A stretch of DNA of 64,000 nt, taken from the NCBI GenBank assembly GCA_019114465.1, contig DXFM01000013.1, forward strand, positions 28,896 through 92,895, in the 5' to 3' direction. The DNA comes from Candidatus Lachnoclostridium avicola (GTDB lineage: Bacteria > Bacillota > Clostridia > Lachnospirales > Lachnospiraceae). Under the pieces are notes generated by a model. It was not told where the DNA came from, made no database searches, and saw only the letters and a list, made by a program, of their open reading frames with translations. Below are positions 16,631-25,999 of this stretch, in pieces. The position numbers and the translations under genes were made by a program. Position 1 is the stretch's first letter. Every line of letters begins with the position of its first letter.

Positions 16631-18049
16631 ATGACGCGAACTGAAGAAATCAAACAGATGGTTGCAAAACGCCAGGACCGGCTGAACGCCCTGAATGACG
16701 AGATCTGGAATTATGCGGAGCTCTATTTCCGGGAGGAAAAATCCTCCGCGGCCTTAATCCGCATGCTGAAAGAAGAGGGATTTGAAGTGGAAGAACAGGT
16801 GGACGGCATGGACACGGCCTTTATCGGCACCTGGGGAAGCGGGCGGCCGGTTATCGGCATTCTGGGAGAGTTTGACGCCCTGCCCTCTTTAAGTCAGAAA
16901 GCCGCCTGCCCGGTGCACGAGGAGATCACTCCCGGCGGCAACGGCCACGGCTGCGGCCACTGCGCTCTGGGCACCGCTGCTCTGGGAGCTGCCGCGGCGG
17001 CGAAGGAATACATGGAAAAGCACCAGATCCAGGGAACCATAAAGTACTTCGGCTGTCCGGCGGAGGAAGCCGGCTGGGGCAAAATGTTCCTGGCCAGGGA
17101 CGGCTACTTTGACGGCCTGGACGCCATCTACACCTGGCACCCCGGCACCGCCAACATGATCTGGAGCGCCGGCTGCCTGGCCAATGTCTGCGCCTACTTT
17201 ACCTTTAAGGGAAAAACGGCCCACGCCGCCGCTTCTCCCCACCTGGGCCGCAGCGCCCTGGACGCCTGCGAGCTGATGAACGTGGGCGTCAACTATCTGC
17301 GGGAGCACATTGTGCCGGAAGCCCGGGTTCACTACGCCTACCAGGATGTGGGCGGGCCGGCTCCCAACGTGGTTCAGAACCACGCCCAGACCAAGTACTT
17401 TATCCGCGCTCCCAAGATCCGTCAAGTGCTGGAGATTGTGGACCGGATCAAGGACATCGCCAGAGGCGCTGCCCTCATGACCGGAACTCAGGTGGACATC
17501 GACATTCCGGCGGGCATGTGCGACTTTGTGTCCAACGAAGCCCTCTCCCGGGTTCTGGCCGACGCCTTCCAGGCTGTGGGCGCTCCCGCCTTTGACGACG
17601 CGGACCGGGCTCTTGCAGGAGCATTTTTCAAAAATTACTCCGACGCGGAGATCCAGGCTTCCCTGGACCGGATGTACCCGGCCTACGCCGATCCGGATCA
17701 GTACCGGAACTCTCCTCTCATCGAGGATGTGGCTCCCTATGTGAAAAATCCGTCCTACCTGTTCGGCTCCACGGACGTGGGGGACGCCAGCTACTGCTGC
17801 CCCACCGCCCAGTTTAACGCCGCCTGCTACGCCAACGGCACCGCCGACCACTCCTGGCAGGCGACAGCCATGGCAGGCTCCTCCATCACCCACAAAGCTG
17901 TGGCCTGCGCCGCCGCTGTGCTGGCTCTGGCCGCCGTCAACACCATGGAGGATGAGGAACTGTTAAAGAAAGCCCATGAGGAGTATGTAAAAGCCACAGG
18001 CGGCAAATACATCTGTCCTGTAGGAAAAGAGGCAAAACCCCGCATTTAA
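16631..18049 (+). CDS. M20 amidohydrolase, AbgB-like
   Basis: A cytosolic zinc amidohydrolase of the M20D / aminobenzoyl-glutamate utilisation B group. It cleaves amide bonds of small N-acyl or aminobenzoyl amino acids. Metal-site motifs: GILGEFDALP near residues 83-92, GHGCGHCALG near 105-114 and GCPAEEAGWGKMF near 139-151. A dimerisation lid domain lies between about 180 and 300. I choose the ATG at 16631. An in-frame GTG at 16619 directly abuts the AAGGAG site and is too close to use. It is convergent with the hybrid kinase gene, and the two stop codons overlap by 4 nt. The substrate is not predictable. Confidence 0.9.
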   Translation: MTRTEEIKQMVAKRQDRLNALNDEIWNYAELYFREEKSSAALIRMLKEEGFEVEEQVDGMDTAFIGTWGSGRPVIGILGEFDALPSLSQKAACPVHEEITPGGNGHGCGHCALGTAALGAAAAAKEYMEKHQIQGTIKYFGCPAEEAGWGKMFLARDGYFDGLDAIYTWHPGTANMIWSAGCLANVCAYFTFKGKTAHAAASPHLGRSALDACELMNVGVNYLREHIVPEARVHYAYQDVGGPAPNVVQNHAQTKYFIRAPKIRQVLEIVDRIKDIARGAALMTGTQVDIDIPAGMCDFVSNEALSRVLADAFQAVGAPAFDDADRALAGAFFKNYSDAEIQASLDRMYPAYADPDQYRNSPLIEDVAPYVKNPSYLFGSTDVGDASYCCPTAQFNAACYANGTADHSWQATAMAGSSITHKAVACAAAVLALAAVNTMEDEELLKKAHEEYVKATGGKYICPVGKEAKPRI

Positions 18050-20589
18050 GGGGTTCTGCCTCCTCCTTGTCCGCCGGTCAGCTCCTCCAGAGTCTGGAGC
18101 AGAACGGCAAAATCGATGGGTTTTGACACATGGGCGTTCATTCCCGCCGCTGTGGTGGCGGCGATATCCTCGGCGAAGGCGTTGGCTGTCACCGCGATCA
18201 CCGGCACAGTCCCCGCATCCGGCCGCGGCAGGGCCCGAATGGTTCTCGCCGCCTCGCAGCCGTCCATCCGGGGCATCTGCATATCCATGAGAATGGCGTC
18301 AATGGAAAAGGGCGGGGATTCCTTAAAACGCTCCACTGCCTCCAGGCCGTTCCAGGCCTGGAGGATTTTTATGCCGCTCATGGTGAGAATCTCCGTGGCG
18401 ATCTCCATATTCACCTCATTGTCCTCCGCCAGCAGCACCGTTTTCCCCTCCAGGGAAGTCCCGGGAAGGTCTGCGGGCTGCTCTTTTTTCTCCTCTTTTT
18501 CCTCCTTCACCGCCGTAAAGGGGATGACAATGGTAAATGAGGTTCCCTTTCCCGCCTCGCTGTCCACATAGATCTGGCCGCTCATCTGGGTGACCAGATT
18601 TTTCACGATGGGCATGCCCAGGCCGGTGCCCGCCACCTTTTTTACGCCGAAGCGGGTCTCCCTGGCGTAGGGCTCAAAGAGCTGGGGCAGGAAGTCCTCC
18701 GACATCCCAACTCCCGTATCCTCCACCACGATCTTGTATTTAGCCGCATCCTGGTGAGCCAGCTGCGTGACAGAAACTGAGATCCGGTCTCCTTTTCCCG
18801 TAAATTTCATGGCGTTGGAGATCAGATTGTTCATGATCTGGCTGATCCGGAAGGAATCCCCCAGCACCGTCTCATCCTCCATGTCAAAAAATGTTTCCAG
18901 CTCTTTCTCCTCCACCTGGGCCTGCAGCCGGAAGGTGGACGCGCAGTCCTCCACGCATTTTCTCAGATTAAACTGCTGATAGTCCAGGGCCACCTTTCCC
19001 TGCTCCATCCGGGACATATCCAGAATATCGTTGATCAGTCCCAGAAGCTGACGGCTGGACAGATTGATCCGGTCCATGTATCCGGAAATTTTCTCCGGGT
19101 CGTCCAGATTCTGCTGAACCAGCTCCGACAGGCCGATGATGGCATTGAGAGGCGTTCTCATATCGTGGGACATATTGCTGAAAAAGGCATGCTTGTTCTT
19201 CTCGCTCCGCCTGGACGCCTCCAGGGCCTCCTCCAGCAGCTTCTGCTCCTGGAACCGGCGCTGTTTTTCCTCCTCCACCTCCCGGAAGCAGAGCACCGCC
19301 TCCTCCGGGGACAGGGATTCGTCAAACAGCACCCTCACGTTGACCCATCGGTAGGAATCCCCAAACAGCCGCCGGAAATCTCCGCCGAAATCCCGCACCC
19401 GTTTGGACACCAGGCCGCGGATGCTCTGAAGCGAGAAACTGTCCACATACTCCTCGTAGGCCTCCGGCTCAATCACTTCTTTCATGGCGTCCAGAAGAGT
19501 CTGATAATCCCCCGTCTGGGCAATGCGGCCCCGCATATAGTCGGAGCCCTTGATCATCTCATAAGTGCCTCTGGCAAAATCCACCCGGTACAGGGCAAAG
19601 TAAGAATTTCCCAGCACCCGCACCGTCTCGTTGGTCCGCTTGACCTTCGCGTTTAAATGCAGCTCCCGCCAGATCAGCACGCCGATAATAACAGCTCCCG
19701 CCGCCAGTATGCAGCCGAACACCGCCGCCGTGTAATTCAGTTTCTGGAGAATGGTGGCGAAGGGAACAGTGATGATGGAAATCCAGCCGTTGGGCAGGTA
19801 GCTGTAGTAAACCCCCCGCTTGTTGCCGGAGGTGTCCGTTATGTAGGCGTCATAGGAATCCTGCTCTCCCCGCTCAATGCTCTCCAGCAGCTTTCTCACA
19901 TAATACTGGACTCTCTCCTCGCTCGCATTCAGAAAGGAACGGCTGTAGATCAGGGTGCCCTCCCGGTCGCACAGATAAAAGGAGGCGTTGTCCGGCAGCT
20001 CCGACAGGTCCAGCTCAAACTGAAAATTTTCCGGAAATATGTCAAAAGCCATGACCGCGTCCGACGTCCGGCATTTCCCCGCCACTGTGATCACCGGGCG
20101 GTCGTAGATCACATCGGTGTATACGTCTGTAAATATCACTCCGCCGTCCGCCTCCAGGGCCTGACGGTACCACCCCGTCCCGGTCACGTCATAGGAAGCG
20201 TCCCCCTCCCAGGGGTTGGCCGCCACAATCCGTCCGTTTAAAACGATGTAAGGGTCCACCTTTCCCTTCCCCAGGGTATCTTCCACCCTCTGGAAGAAAG
20301 ACAGCACCATGGCTTTGGTCTCCTCCTCCGGCTTTCCCTCCCGCACCTGGCTGTCCACCATTTCCGTGCCGAAGTTCAGCAGGGTGGAGTAAACAGTCAG
20401 GTTATTTCTCTCCTCAGAGGAATAGCTTCTGGCCAGGGCCTCCCCCAGATCCTGGGTATTTTTCAGGAGCTCTGTCCGCAGCAGAAAAAAGCTGAAGATC
20501 CCCAGCACCACCAGGGCGGCCAGGGTAGCCCCGTACAGATACCAGTTATGGAGAAAGCCGGCCCTCTTCTTCTGTTTCGGGCCGCTCAT
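18046..20589 (-). CDS. hybrid sensor histidine kinase
   Basis: An 847-residue membrane kinase. Domain order: membrane helix near 16-38; a Cache-like extracytoplasmic sensor to about 285; a second helix near 288-312; a PAS-like cytosolic segment; HisKA with NMSHDMRTPLNAIIG near 480-494, His at the fourth position; and HATPase with MNNLISNAMKF, VVEDTGVGMSEDF and GTGLGMPIVKNL. A receiver domain follows (VLLAEDNEVNMEI near 722, MDMQMPRMDG with the phospho-acceptor Asp). No HAMP domain is visible. It is the last gene of a set with an HPt protein and an HD-GYP regulator, so phosphate could flow His-Asp-His-Asp. The ligand is unknown. Confidence 0.95.
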   Translation of the reverse strand: MSGPKQKKRAGFLHNWYLYGATLAALVVLGIFSFFLLRTELLKNTQDLGEALARSYSSEERNNLTVYSTLLNFGTEMVDSQVREGKPEEETKAMVLSFFQRVEDTLGKGKVDPYIVLNGRIVAANPWEGDASYDVTGTGWYRQALEADGGVIFTDVYTDVIYDRPVITVAGKCRTSDAVMAFDIFPENFQFELDLSELPDNASFYLCDREGTLIYSRSFLNASEERVQYYVRKLLESIERGEQDSYDAYITDTSGNKRGVYYSYLPNGWISIITVPFATILQKLNYTAAVFGCILAAGAVIIGVLIWRELHLNAKVKRTNETVRVLGNSYFALYRVDFARGTYEMIKGSDYMRGRIAQTGDYQTLLDAMKEVIEPEAYEEYVDSFSLQSIRGLVSKRVRDFGGDFRRLFGDSYRWVNVRVLFDESLSPEEAVLCFREVEEEKQRRFQEQKLLEEALEASRRSEKNKHAFFSNMSHDMRTPLNAIIGLSELVQQNLDDPEKISGYMDRINLSSRQLLGLINDILDMSRMEQGKVALDYQQFNLRKCVEDCASTFRLQAQVEEKELETFFDMEDETVLGDSFRISQIMNNLISNAMKFTGKGDRISVSVTQLAHQDAAKYKIVVEDTGVGMSEDFLPQLFEPYARETRFGVKKVAGTGLGMPIVKNLVTQMSGQIYVDSEAGKGTSFTIVIPFTAVKEEKEEKKEQPADLPGTSLEGKTVLLAEDNEVNMEIATEILTMSGIKILQAWNGLEAVERFKESPPFSIDAILMDMQMPRMDGCEAARTIRALPRPDAGTVPVIAVTANAFAEDIAATTAAGMNAHVSKPIDFAVLLQTLEELTGGQGGGRTP

Positions 20590-20595
20590 ACCTGA

Positions 20596-20946
20596 TCACC
20601 CCCGGATTGCCGCCGCAGCCGTCTCATAAGCCTTTTCGATCTCAGGCATCAAGGCCTCCGCTTCCTCCCACCGGTCTTCCCGCATCAGGGCCACCTGGCG
20701 GGTGACCAGATCATAAAGGCCGCTGATGGAGAGATTGCCGCAGACTCCCTTTAAGGTGTGGGAGGCTTTCAGCTCCTCCTCATGGTCCTGCCGGCCCACC
20801 GCTTCCTTCAGCAGGCTGAAATTCACGTCGTCCAGAAACTTCTTTAAAAACCGCTCCAGCAGCATTTCATTTCCCATAAACCGGCCCAGGGCGTCCTCCA
20901 CTCGGATTCCCGCCGCCTCCAGCTTCACTTTTCTCATCTCATCCAT
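20596..20946 (-). CDS. HPt phosphotransfer protein
   Basis: A small histidine phosphotransfer protein of about 116 residues. The phospho-accepting His sits in KASHTLKGVCGNLS, the standard HPt helix motif. I use the ATG at 20946, which overlaps the previous stop in TAATG and so gives coupled translation. It lies between the HD-GYP regulator and the hybrid kinase with 6 nt to the latter. It should shuttle phosphate from the kinase receiver domain to a response regulator, most simply the HD-GYP protein encoded just upstream. HPt proteins encoded on their own are less common than fused ones. Confidence 0.93.
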   Translation of the reverse strand: MDEMRKVKLEAAGIRVEDALGRFMGNEMLLERFLKKFLDDVNFSLLKEAVGRQDHEEELKASHTLKGVCGNLSISGLYDLVTRQVALMREDRWEEAEALMPEIEKAYETAAAAIRG

Positions 20947-22049
20947 TATTTTACCCCCTGTCCGTGATCGTACATTTTCCATATTTCCGGCTCCGCCGTC
21001 ATAAAATTCTCAATGAGCTCCGGATTGAACACCCCGCACTCCCCCTCCCGGATCATCCGCAGAGCCTCGCTCCGGTCAAAGGCCCCTTTGTAGACGCGGC
21101 TGCTCACCAGGGCGTCATAGACGTCCGCCAGGGAGACGATCTGCGCCCAGATAGAGATCTCATCCCCCTTCAGGCCGTCGGGATAGCCCCTGCCGTCCCA
21201 CCGCTCATGGTGGTGTCTGGCAATGTCGTAGGCATACTCGTAGGCTCCGTGCTCCCGCATCTGGGGAATTTTCTCCAAAAGCATGGCGCCCTGTACCGTG
21301 TGGGTCTTCATAATCTCATATTCCTCTGCCGTCAGCCTGCCAGGCTTATTTAAAATGGCGTCCGGAATGGCGATTTTTCCCACGTCGTGCATAATAGCCG
21401 CCATGGAAATCCAGTCTATATCCTGCTCGGACAGCCCCCTTCCCAGAGGGGTGTGGGTGAGCATATATTTGGTAATGTCGTGGATCCGTCTGACGTGCTC
21501 TCCCGATTCCCCGCTCCGAAACTCGATGGCGGTGGACAGGGATTCGATCATGCCCATGTTCAGGTCGATAATCAGCCTGGCCTGGCGCAGCAGCTCCGTC
21601 TGCTGCTGATCCACCACATTGCCCAAGCGTTTTCTGGCCTGAAACAGTTCTACCACAGAATTGACCCGGCGGCGGACCACATAGGGAACCACCGGCTTGC
21701 TGATCACATCCATCACGCCCAGCTCATAAGCCTCCCGCATCACCGTATCGCTGGCTTCCGCCGTGATGAGAAAAACCGGGATCTGCTCCTGAATGTTCCG
21801 CTCATTCAGCGCCCGCATCACCTGGATCCCGTCCATCTCCGGCATCACCACATCCAGCAGCACCGCGCAGATTCTGTCCCTCTGGGCCAGAATCTTTTCC
21901 AGGCCGATCCGGCCGTTTTCCGCCTCCTGGATAACGTAGGTTTCTGAAAATAAATTGTCCAGGATCGCCCGGTTGATCTCATCGTCGTCGATGATCAGCA
22001 CCGTGTCCGGCGGTCCCGGAATATTGTCGTACAGATGTTCCATTTCCAT
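20946..22049 (-). CDS. response regulator with HD-GYP domain
   Basis: A 367-residue two-domain protein. The receiver at residues ~15-135 has VLIIDDDEINRAIL with the acidic pocket and VLLDVVMPEMDGIQV with the phospho-acceptor Asp. The HD-GYP phosphodiesterase at ~160-350 shows AAIMHDVGKIAIPDAILNKPG, MKTHTVQGAMLL and ARHHHERWDGRGYPDGLKG. Such domains hydrolyse cyclic di-GMP or related dinucleotides. AAAGGAT precedes the ATG. It is the first gene of the phosphorelay set, so output is probably second-messenger breakdown rather than transcription, as no DNA-binding domain is present. Confidence 0.95.
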   Translation of the reverse strand: MEMEHLYDNIPGPPDTVLIIDDDEINRAILDNLFSETYVIQEAENGRIGLEKILAQRDRICAVLLDVVMPEMDGIQVMRALNERNIQEQIPVFLITAEASDTVMREAYELGVMDVISKPVVPYVVRRRVNSVVELFQARKRLGNVVDQQQTELLRQARLIIDLNMGMIESLSTAIEFRSGESGEHVRRIHDITKYMLTHTPLGRGLSEQDIDWISMAAIMHDVGKIAIPDAILNKPGRLTAEEYEIMKTHTVQGAMLLEKIPQMREHGAYEYAYDIARHHHERWDGRGYPDGLKGDEISIWAQIVSLADVYDALVSSRVYKGAFDRSEALRMIREGECGVFNPELIENFMTAEPEIWKMYDHGQGVK

Positions 22050-22157
22050 ATGAATTGATCCTTTCCGAAGTTTCTCTGTCTCATATCTATGCTCCGCATT
22101 CGGAATATGGGCCGGCGGCCCGCTATACGTTCAGTATAAGGGAGGGAAAAATGATTG

Positions 22158-23222
22158 TCAATCGGATGGAACGGCCCCCTCACAGGGAACCGTTTCCTCA
22201 AACCAGCCGAGCATCAGATCCACCGCCATGCCGTAGCTCTCCACTCCATGCTCCTGGCTGTTGGCTTTTAAATATGTATCGTTGACGGCTTCCGCCGCGT
22301 CCGCCACCTTTCCCTCATACTGATCCCAGAACCGGTTGTTTGCCTCCAGATCCGTCAGAATTTCTGCTTTTAACAAACCGCGGATCTCCACGTAGCTCTC
22401 CGGATCCGCCGCTGCCAGGGCATTTCCCGCGTAGACCCACCCCATCACGTAAGCGCTGTAGAGGAACTGCCTCTCGTCCGACTTCAGGCAGGCCAGAAAG
22501 CCGATGAAATTGGCCTCGTCCTCCCGCATGAACCCTTTCAGATGGGAGAGCTCATGGCAGATGGTGTGGGGAATGTTATAGCTGACCATGGCGTTGTTGT
22601 AGTTGGCCTCAACAGTAAAAGGAGAATAGATTCCCGCCAGCTGCTGCACCGATAAAATCCAGGGCACCGTCAGGTATTTGGGCCGGGGATAATAGCCGGA
22701 CAGCCGGGGATACTCCTCTCCCAGTGCCGTCATGGCCGCCACTCCCGCTTCTCCGTACTCTTCGCCGCTCATGCTCTGCCCCGCGCAGTCGGCATACGCG
22801 TTGGCCTGTTGGACCAGATATCGGCAGAACCGCTCCAGTTCCTCTTCCGTATGCCCTTCCGTCTCATAGGGCAGGTAAGAGGAAAAGGGGACGCAGTAGT
22901 AATTGATCCCGCAGTTTAGGCTGTAGGACAGCAGCAGGGCTCCTGCGAGAAGCACAGCCCTGCTGAAAATTCCGGGCAGACTTCGCCGCCTCACCCCATA
23001 TACCGCCGCCGCCAGAAGCAGCAGATAGATGCCGATCTCGGCCGCGGAAAAAGGCAGAATTCCAAACAATCTTCCCAGCAGATTCACCCACAGGGGATAA
23101 ACGTGCACCGTGTACCAGTCCGCAAATCCCGGAATCTTCCTGGCGGCCGCCAGCAGGGCCAGCGCCGCCGCCAGGAAGACCGCTCCGGAAACCAGGCACC
23201 GGAAATCTCTCTTTTTCTCCAT
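22158..23222 (-). CDS. DUF3810 membrane protein
   Basis: A protein of about 354 residues with three N-terminal membrane helices (residues ~12-32, 50-85, 95-115) and a long extracytoplasmic or membrane-associated domain. That domain has a zinc-peptidase-like segment, VSYNIPHTICHELSHLKGFMREDEANF, which is the HExxH-like HELSH motif with a downstream E. This is the feature of the DUF3810 family, putative metal-dependent hydrolases of unknown substrate. The start at 23222 is set by AAGAGGTG. A longer in-frame ATG at 23420 would add an unlikely hydrophilic leader. It is divergent from lepB. Confidence 0.8.
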   Translation of the reverse strand: MEKKRDFRCLVSGAVFLAAALALLAAARKIPGFADWYTVHVYPLWVNLLGRLFGILPFSAAEIGIYLLLLAAAVYGVRRRSLPGIFSRAVLLAGALLLSYSLNCGINYYCVPFSSYLPYETEGHTEEELERFCRYLVQQANAYADCAGQSMSGEEYGEAGVAAMTALGEEYPRLSGYYPRPKYLTVPWILSVQQLAGIYSPFTVEANYNNAMVSYNIPHTICHELSHLKGFMREDEANFIGFLACLKSDERQFLYSAYVMGWVYAGNALAAADPESYVEIRGLLKAEILTDLEANNRFWDQYEGKVADAAEAVNDTYLKANSQEHGVESYGMAVDLMLGWFEETVPCEGAVPSD

Positions 23223-23506
23223 GATGTCACCTCTTTTTCGCTGAAAACAGACTGGGGCCATCCGATGGCCGTATGGAGACAGAACCCCGCTTACAAGCGA
23301 GCTTGACGCGGGGCCCTGCCTCCCCCAGCCGCCGTCCTGGCCTGTTACAGGTATTATACCGATTTCTTCCTGGGGTTTCCATGGGGATTTCTGGCAAAAG
23401 TATGAAAATTTTATGTCCATTTCCGAAAACCCCTTGCACTTCCAGAATTTCTCATATAAACTTAGTGGGTGTGTGAATCTGATGCGAGAAAGGAACGTGT
23501 ATATAT

Positions 23507-24073
23507 ATGGAAAAAGAGAAAGATGCTCAGGAGAAGGAACCGTTTTCCCTGAAGAAAGAAATCCTCAGCTGGATCTGGATTATTGTGGTGGCCGCGGCCA
23601 TCGCCTTCTTTTTAAATACATTCATCATCGCCAACAGCCGCGTGCCCAGCGGCTCCATGGAAAATACCATTATGACCGGAGACCGGGTCATCGGCTCCAG
23701 GCTCTCCTACAAATTCCACGAACCGGAGCGGGGTGACATCGCCATCTTCCATTTTCCCGACGATCCCACGGGAAAGACCCTGTACGTAAAGCGGATCATC
23801 GGCCTGCCCGGGGAGACCGTGGACATTGTGGACAGCCAGGTCTACATCAACGGCGAGCCGCTGGATGAGCCCTACATCCGGGAGCCCATGGACCCGGAGG
23901 AACCCATGCACTTTGAAGTGCCGGAGGGCTGCTACTTCATGATGGGGGACAACCGAAACTATTCCTCTGACGCCAGATACTGGCACAACCATTACGTGGC
24001 AGAGGACCAGATCATCGCAAAGGTGCTGTTCCGGTACTACCCCTTCTCCAAGATTTCCTGGCTGGATGAATAA
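23507..24073 (+). CDS. lepB: type I signal peptidase
   Basis: A 188-residue SipS-like signal peptidase that removes signal peptides from secreted proteins at the outer face of the membrane. It has a single N-terminal anchor near residues 20-42. The catalytic Ser lies in RVPSGSMENTI near 46-56. The catalytic Lys lies in YVKRIIGLPGE near 88-98, and the conserved box GDNRNYSSDARYW is near 147-159. A GAAAGGA site precedes the ATG. The length fits Gram-positive enzymes, which have one anchor. Monocistronic, ending at a strong hairpin. Confidence 0.96.
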   Translation: MEKEKDAQEKEPFSLKKEILSWIWIIVVAAAIAFFLNTFIIANSRVPSGSMENTIMTGDRVIGSRLSYKFHEPERGDIAIFHFPDDPTGKTLYVKRIIGLPGETVDIVDSQVYINGEPLDEPYIREPMDPEEPMHFEVPEGCYFMMGDNRNYSSDARYWHNHYVAEDQIIAKVLFRYYPFSKISWLDE

Positions 24074-24091
24074 AAGAAAACAGAGAACGTA

Positions 24092-24138
24092 AAAGACACC
24101 GCCTGATCTGATGTAAGGACTGATCAGGCGGTGTCTTT
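24092..24138. terminator. bidirectional terminator
   Basis: A perfect 17-bp stem AAAGACACCGCCTGATC (24092-24108) / GATCAGGCGGTGTCTTT (24122-24138) lies between the convergent lepB and antiporter genes and overlaps the antiporter stop. Confidence 0.88.
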
Positions 24139-25342
24139 ATATTTCCCTGCAGTTTTTCAGCAGCCTTCGGTAACTCAAATCCATCCCCGCCGCCCCGAGA
24201 GGCGCCGTGATCAAAATAGCCAGCACCGCCACGGACAGAACCATCTGCCCGCAGGGCAGGCCCATAGCCAGGGGAACTGAACCGATAGCCGCCTGCACCG
24301 TGGCTTTGGGCAGATAGGCAATCACGCAGAAAAGCCGTTCCTTTCCCGTCAGTTCCGTTCTCATAAGGCAGAGGGCAACGCCCGCGGACCGGAACAGAAG
24401 AGCCAGGACGATCATCAGAACGGCAGCTCCTCCGGCTGCCAGCGTATAGCGGATATCCACGGCGGCTCCCACCAGCACAAACAGCAGAATCTCCGCCGCC
24501 AGCCACAGCTTGCCGAATTTTTCCGAGAGACGCCTGGTCACAGCCGGAATGCTCTTGATTCGGATGGCGCAGGCCATGCTCACCACTGCCAGCAGACCGG
24601 AGACAGGCACCTTTCCCTCCAGCCGGTCTTCTGCCGCCATGAGAAGAAAGGACACGCCCAGAACTAATATCACCTTCATGCTGTTTCTCACATAATCTCC
24701 CTGTCTGTACGCCTTTTCAAAAAACAGGCTGACCCCGTATCCCACAGCCGCGCCCAGCACAATTCCCAGAACGATGGATATGGGAATCGCTGCAAAATCC
24801 GCCGCATCCGCCTTCCCTCCCTGGGCCATTCCCACAAAGGTGGAAAACAGCACGATGACAAAGATATCGTCGCAGGACGCTCCCGCCATGATCAGCTGGG
24901 GAATCCGTTTGTCCGTGCCGTATCCGGATTCCATGAGCTGAACCATCCGCGGAATCACCACCGCCGGGGACACCGCTCCCAGGACAGCTCCCATGACGGC
25001 GGCCTCCACCGGTCTGATCCCCATAATCCGGGGAGCAAACAGAAAAAAGGCCAGAATCTCGAAGCTGGCCGGCACGCAGGACATCATGAGAGCAGGTCGC
25101 CCCACTTTCTTCAGATCTGCCAGATCCAGGGACAGACCGGCCTTCAGCAGAATAATGATCAGGGCCATCTGCCGCAGATCAGCGGAAATGGACAGAATGG
25201 ACGGATCCAGAAGATCAAGAACATATGGCCCCAGAAGAATGCCTGTTATAAGCATTCCGATAATCCGCGGCAGCCCGATTTTTCCGCAGAGGGCCGCCAT
25301 GGCCGGGCCGGCAAGCAAAATAAATCCAAGTGACGTCAGCAT
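24137..25342 (-). CDS. cation/proton antiporter (CPA2, KefB/NapA-like)
   Basis: A membrane protein of about 400 residues with roughly twelve hydrophobic segments. It belongs to the monovalent cation:proton antiporter family. The PRIIGMLITGILLGPYVL segment near residues 22-39 and the GAVLGAVSPAVVIPRM segment near 120-135, which carries the crossover helix break, are typical. No RCK/TrkA regulatory domain follows, so it is a bare exchanger. The ATG at 25342 is chosen because GAAGGAGG lies 8 nt before it; a longer ATG at 25396 adds a hydrophilic leader. It probably exports Na+ or K+ in exchange for protons. Confidence 0.87.
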   Translation of the reverse strand: MLTSLGFILLAGPAMAALCGKIGLPRIIGMLITGILLGPYVLDLLDPSILSISADLRQMALIIILLKAGLSLDLADLKKVGRPALMMSCVPASFEILAFFLFAPRIMGIRPVEAAVMGAVLGAVSPAVVIPRMVQLMESGYGTDKRIPQLIMAGASCDDIFVIVLFSTFVGMAQGGKADAADFAAIPISIVLGIVLGAAVGYGVSLFFEKAYRQGDYVRNSMKVILVLGVSFLLMAAEDRLEGKVPVSGLLAVVSMACAIRIKSIPAVTRRLSEKFGKLWLAAEILLFVLVGAAVDIRYTLAAGGAAVLMIVLALLFRSAGVALCLMRTELTGKERLFCVIAYLPKATVQAAIGSVPLAMGLPCGQMVLSVAVLAILITAPLGAAGMDLSYRRLLKNCREI

Positions 25343-25624
25343 ACATTTTCCTCCTTCAGACGCAAAAAAGCCGATGGCTTTCCTGCAATTTTCCAATCAC
25401 AGAAGTCATCAGCTTATCATAAGCGGTTTAGGTTTCCCACGGGAGAACTTCATTCCCGGGTGGTATTATAACCTGTGGGGATATATTTGTAAATGGTTTT
25501 TTACCGGCGGACGCCCCGTCGCTCCGTGATCTTCGTCTGGTTTTGCATTTACAATTCCTGCCATCCCGCAGTATATAGTGGAAGAAAATACGCAAGATAA
25601 TGCGGAAGTTAAGGAGGTATGTTT

Positions 25625-25933
25625 ATGGAAAAATAACCGTATTAAATCCATCCATTCGTCCCTGAAAATTGAAGCGAATTCCCTTTCCATGGGACAGGTT
25701 CGGGATGTCATTAACGGAAAGCCTGTATTGGGCGAACAAAGGGAGATTCAGGAAGTAAAGGTTCTGATACCATTGAAATTGAATATGGAAATCAGCGCAT
25801 CACTCAAGAAATTCAGCCTGGAACCAACAAAATTACATTCACTGCCCATGATGACTATAGCGGAGGTTTTAGTATTACCCTTCATGGTCCAAACACCATT
25901 TATATCCGAAATGCTGTATTAAACCCGCAATAA
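25625..25933 (+). pseudogene. frameshifted remnant of a small unknown ORF
   Basis: An AAGGAGG site sits 7 nt before an ATG at 25625, but that frame stops after three codons. One base shift restores NNRIKSIHSSLKIEANS..., and a second near 25755 gives GSDTIEIEYGNQRITQEI..., a plausible beta-rich secreted tail ending at 25933. The stretch is visibly more AT-rich than its neighbours. I read it as a decayed gene or as several sequencing errors. No family was recognised. It occupies the gap between the antiporter and rpiB. Confidence 0.5.
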
Positions 25934-25953
25934 TCAGCCAGTTTCACTAAACA

Positions 25954-25990
25954 AATCCGGCCTGCCGCATCACCTGCGGCAGGCCGGATT
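25954..25990. terminator. terminator of the lactonase-aroC-rpiB operon
   Basis: A 16-bp stem AATCCGGCCTGCCGCA / TGCGGCAGGCCGGATT with a 5-nt loop lies between convergent units. T-rich sequence follows on both sides. Confidence 0.8.
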
Positions 25991-25999
25991 CTCTCATTT

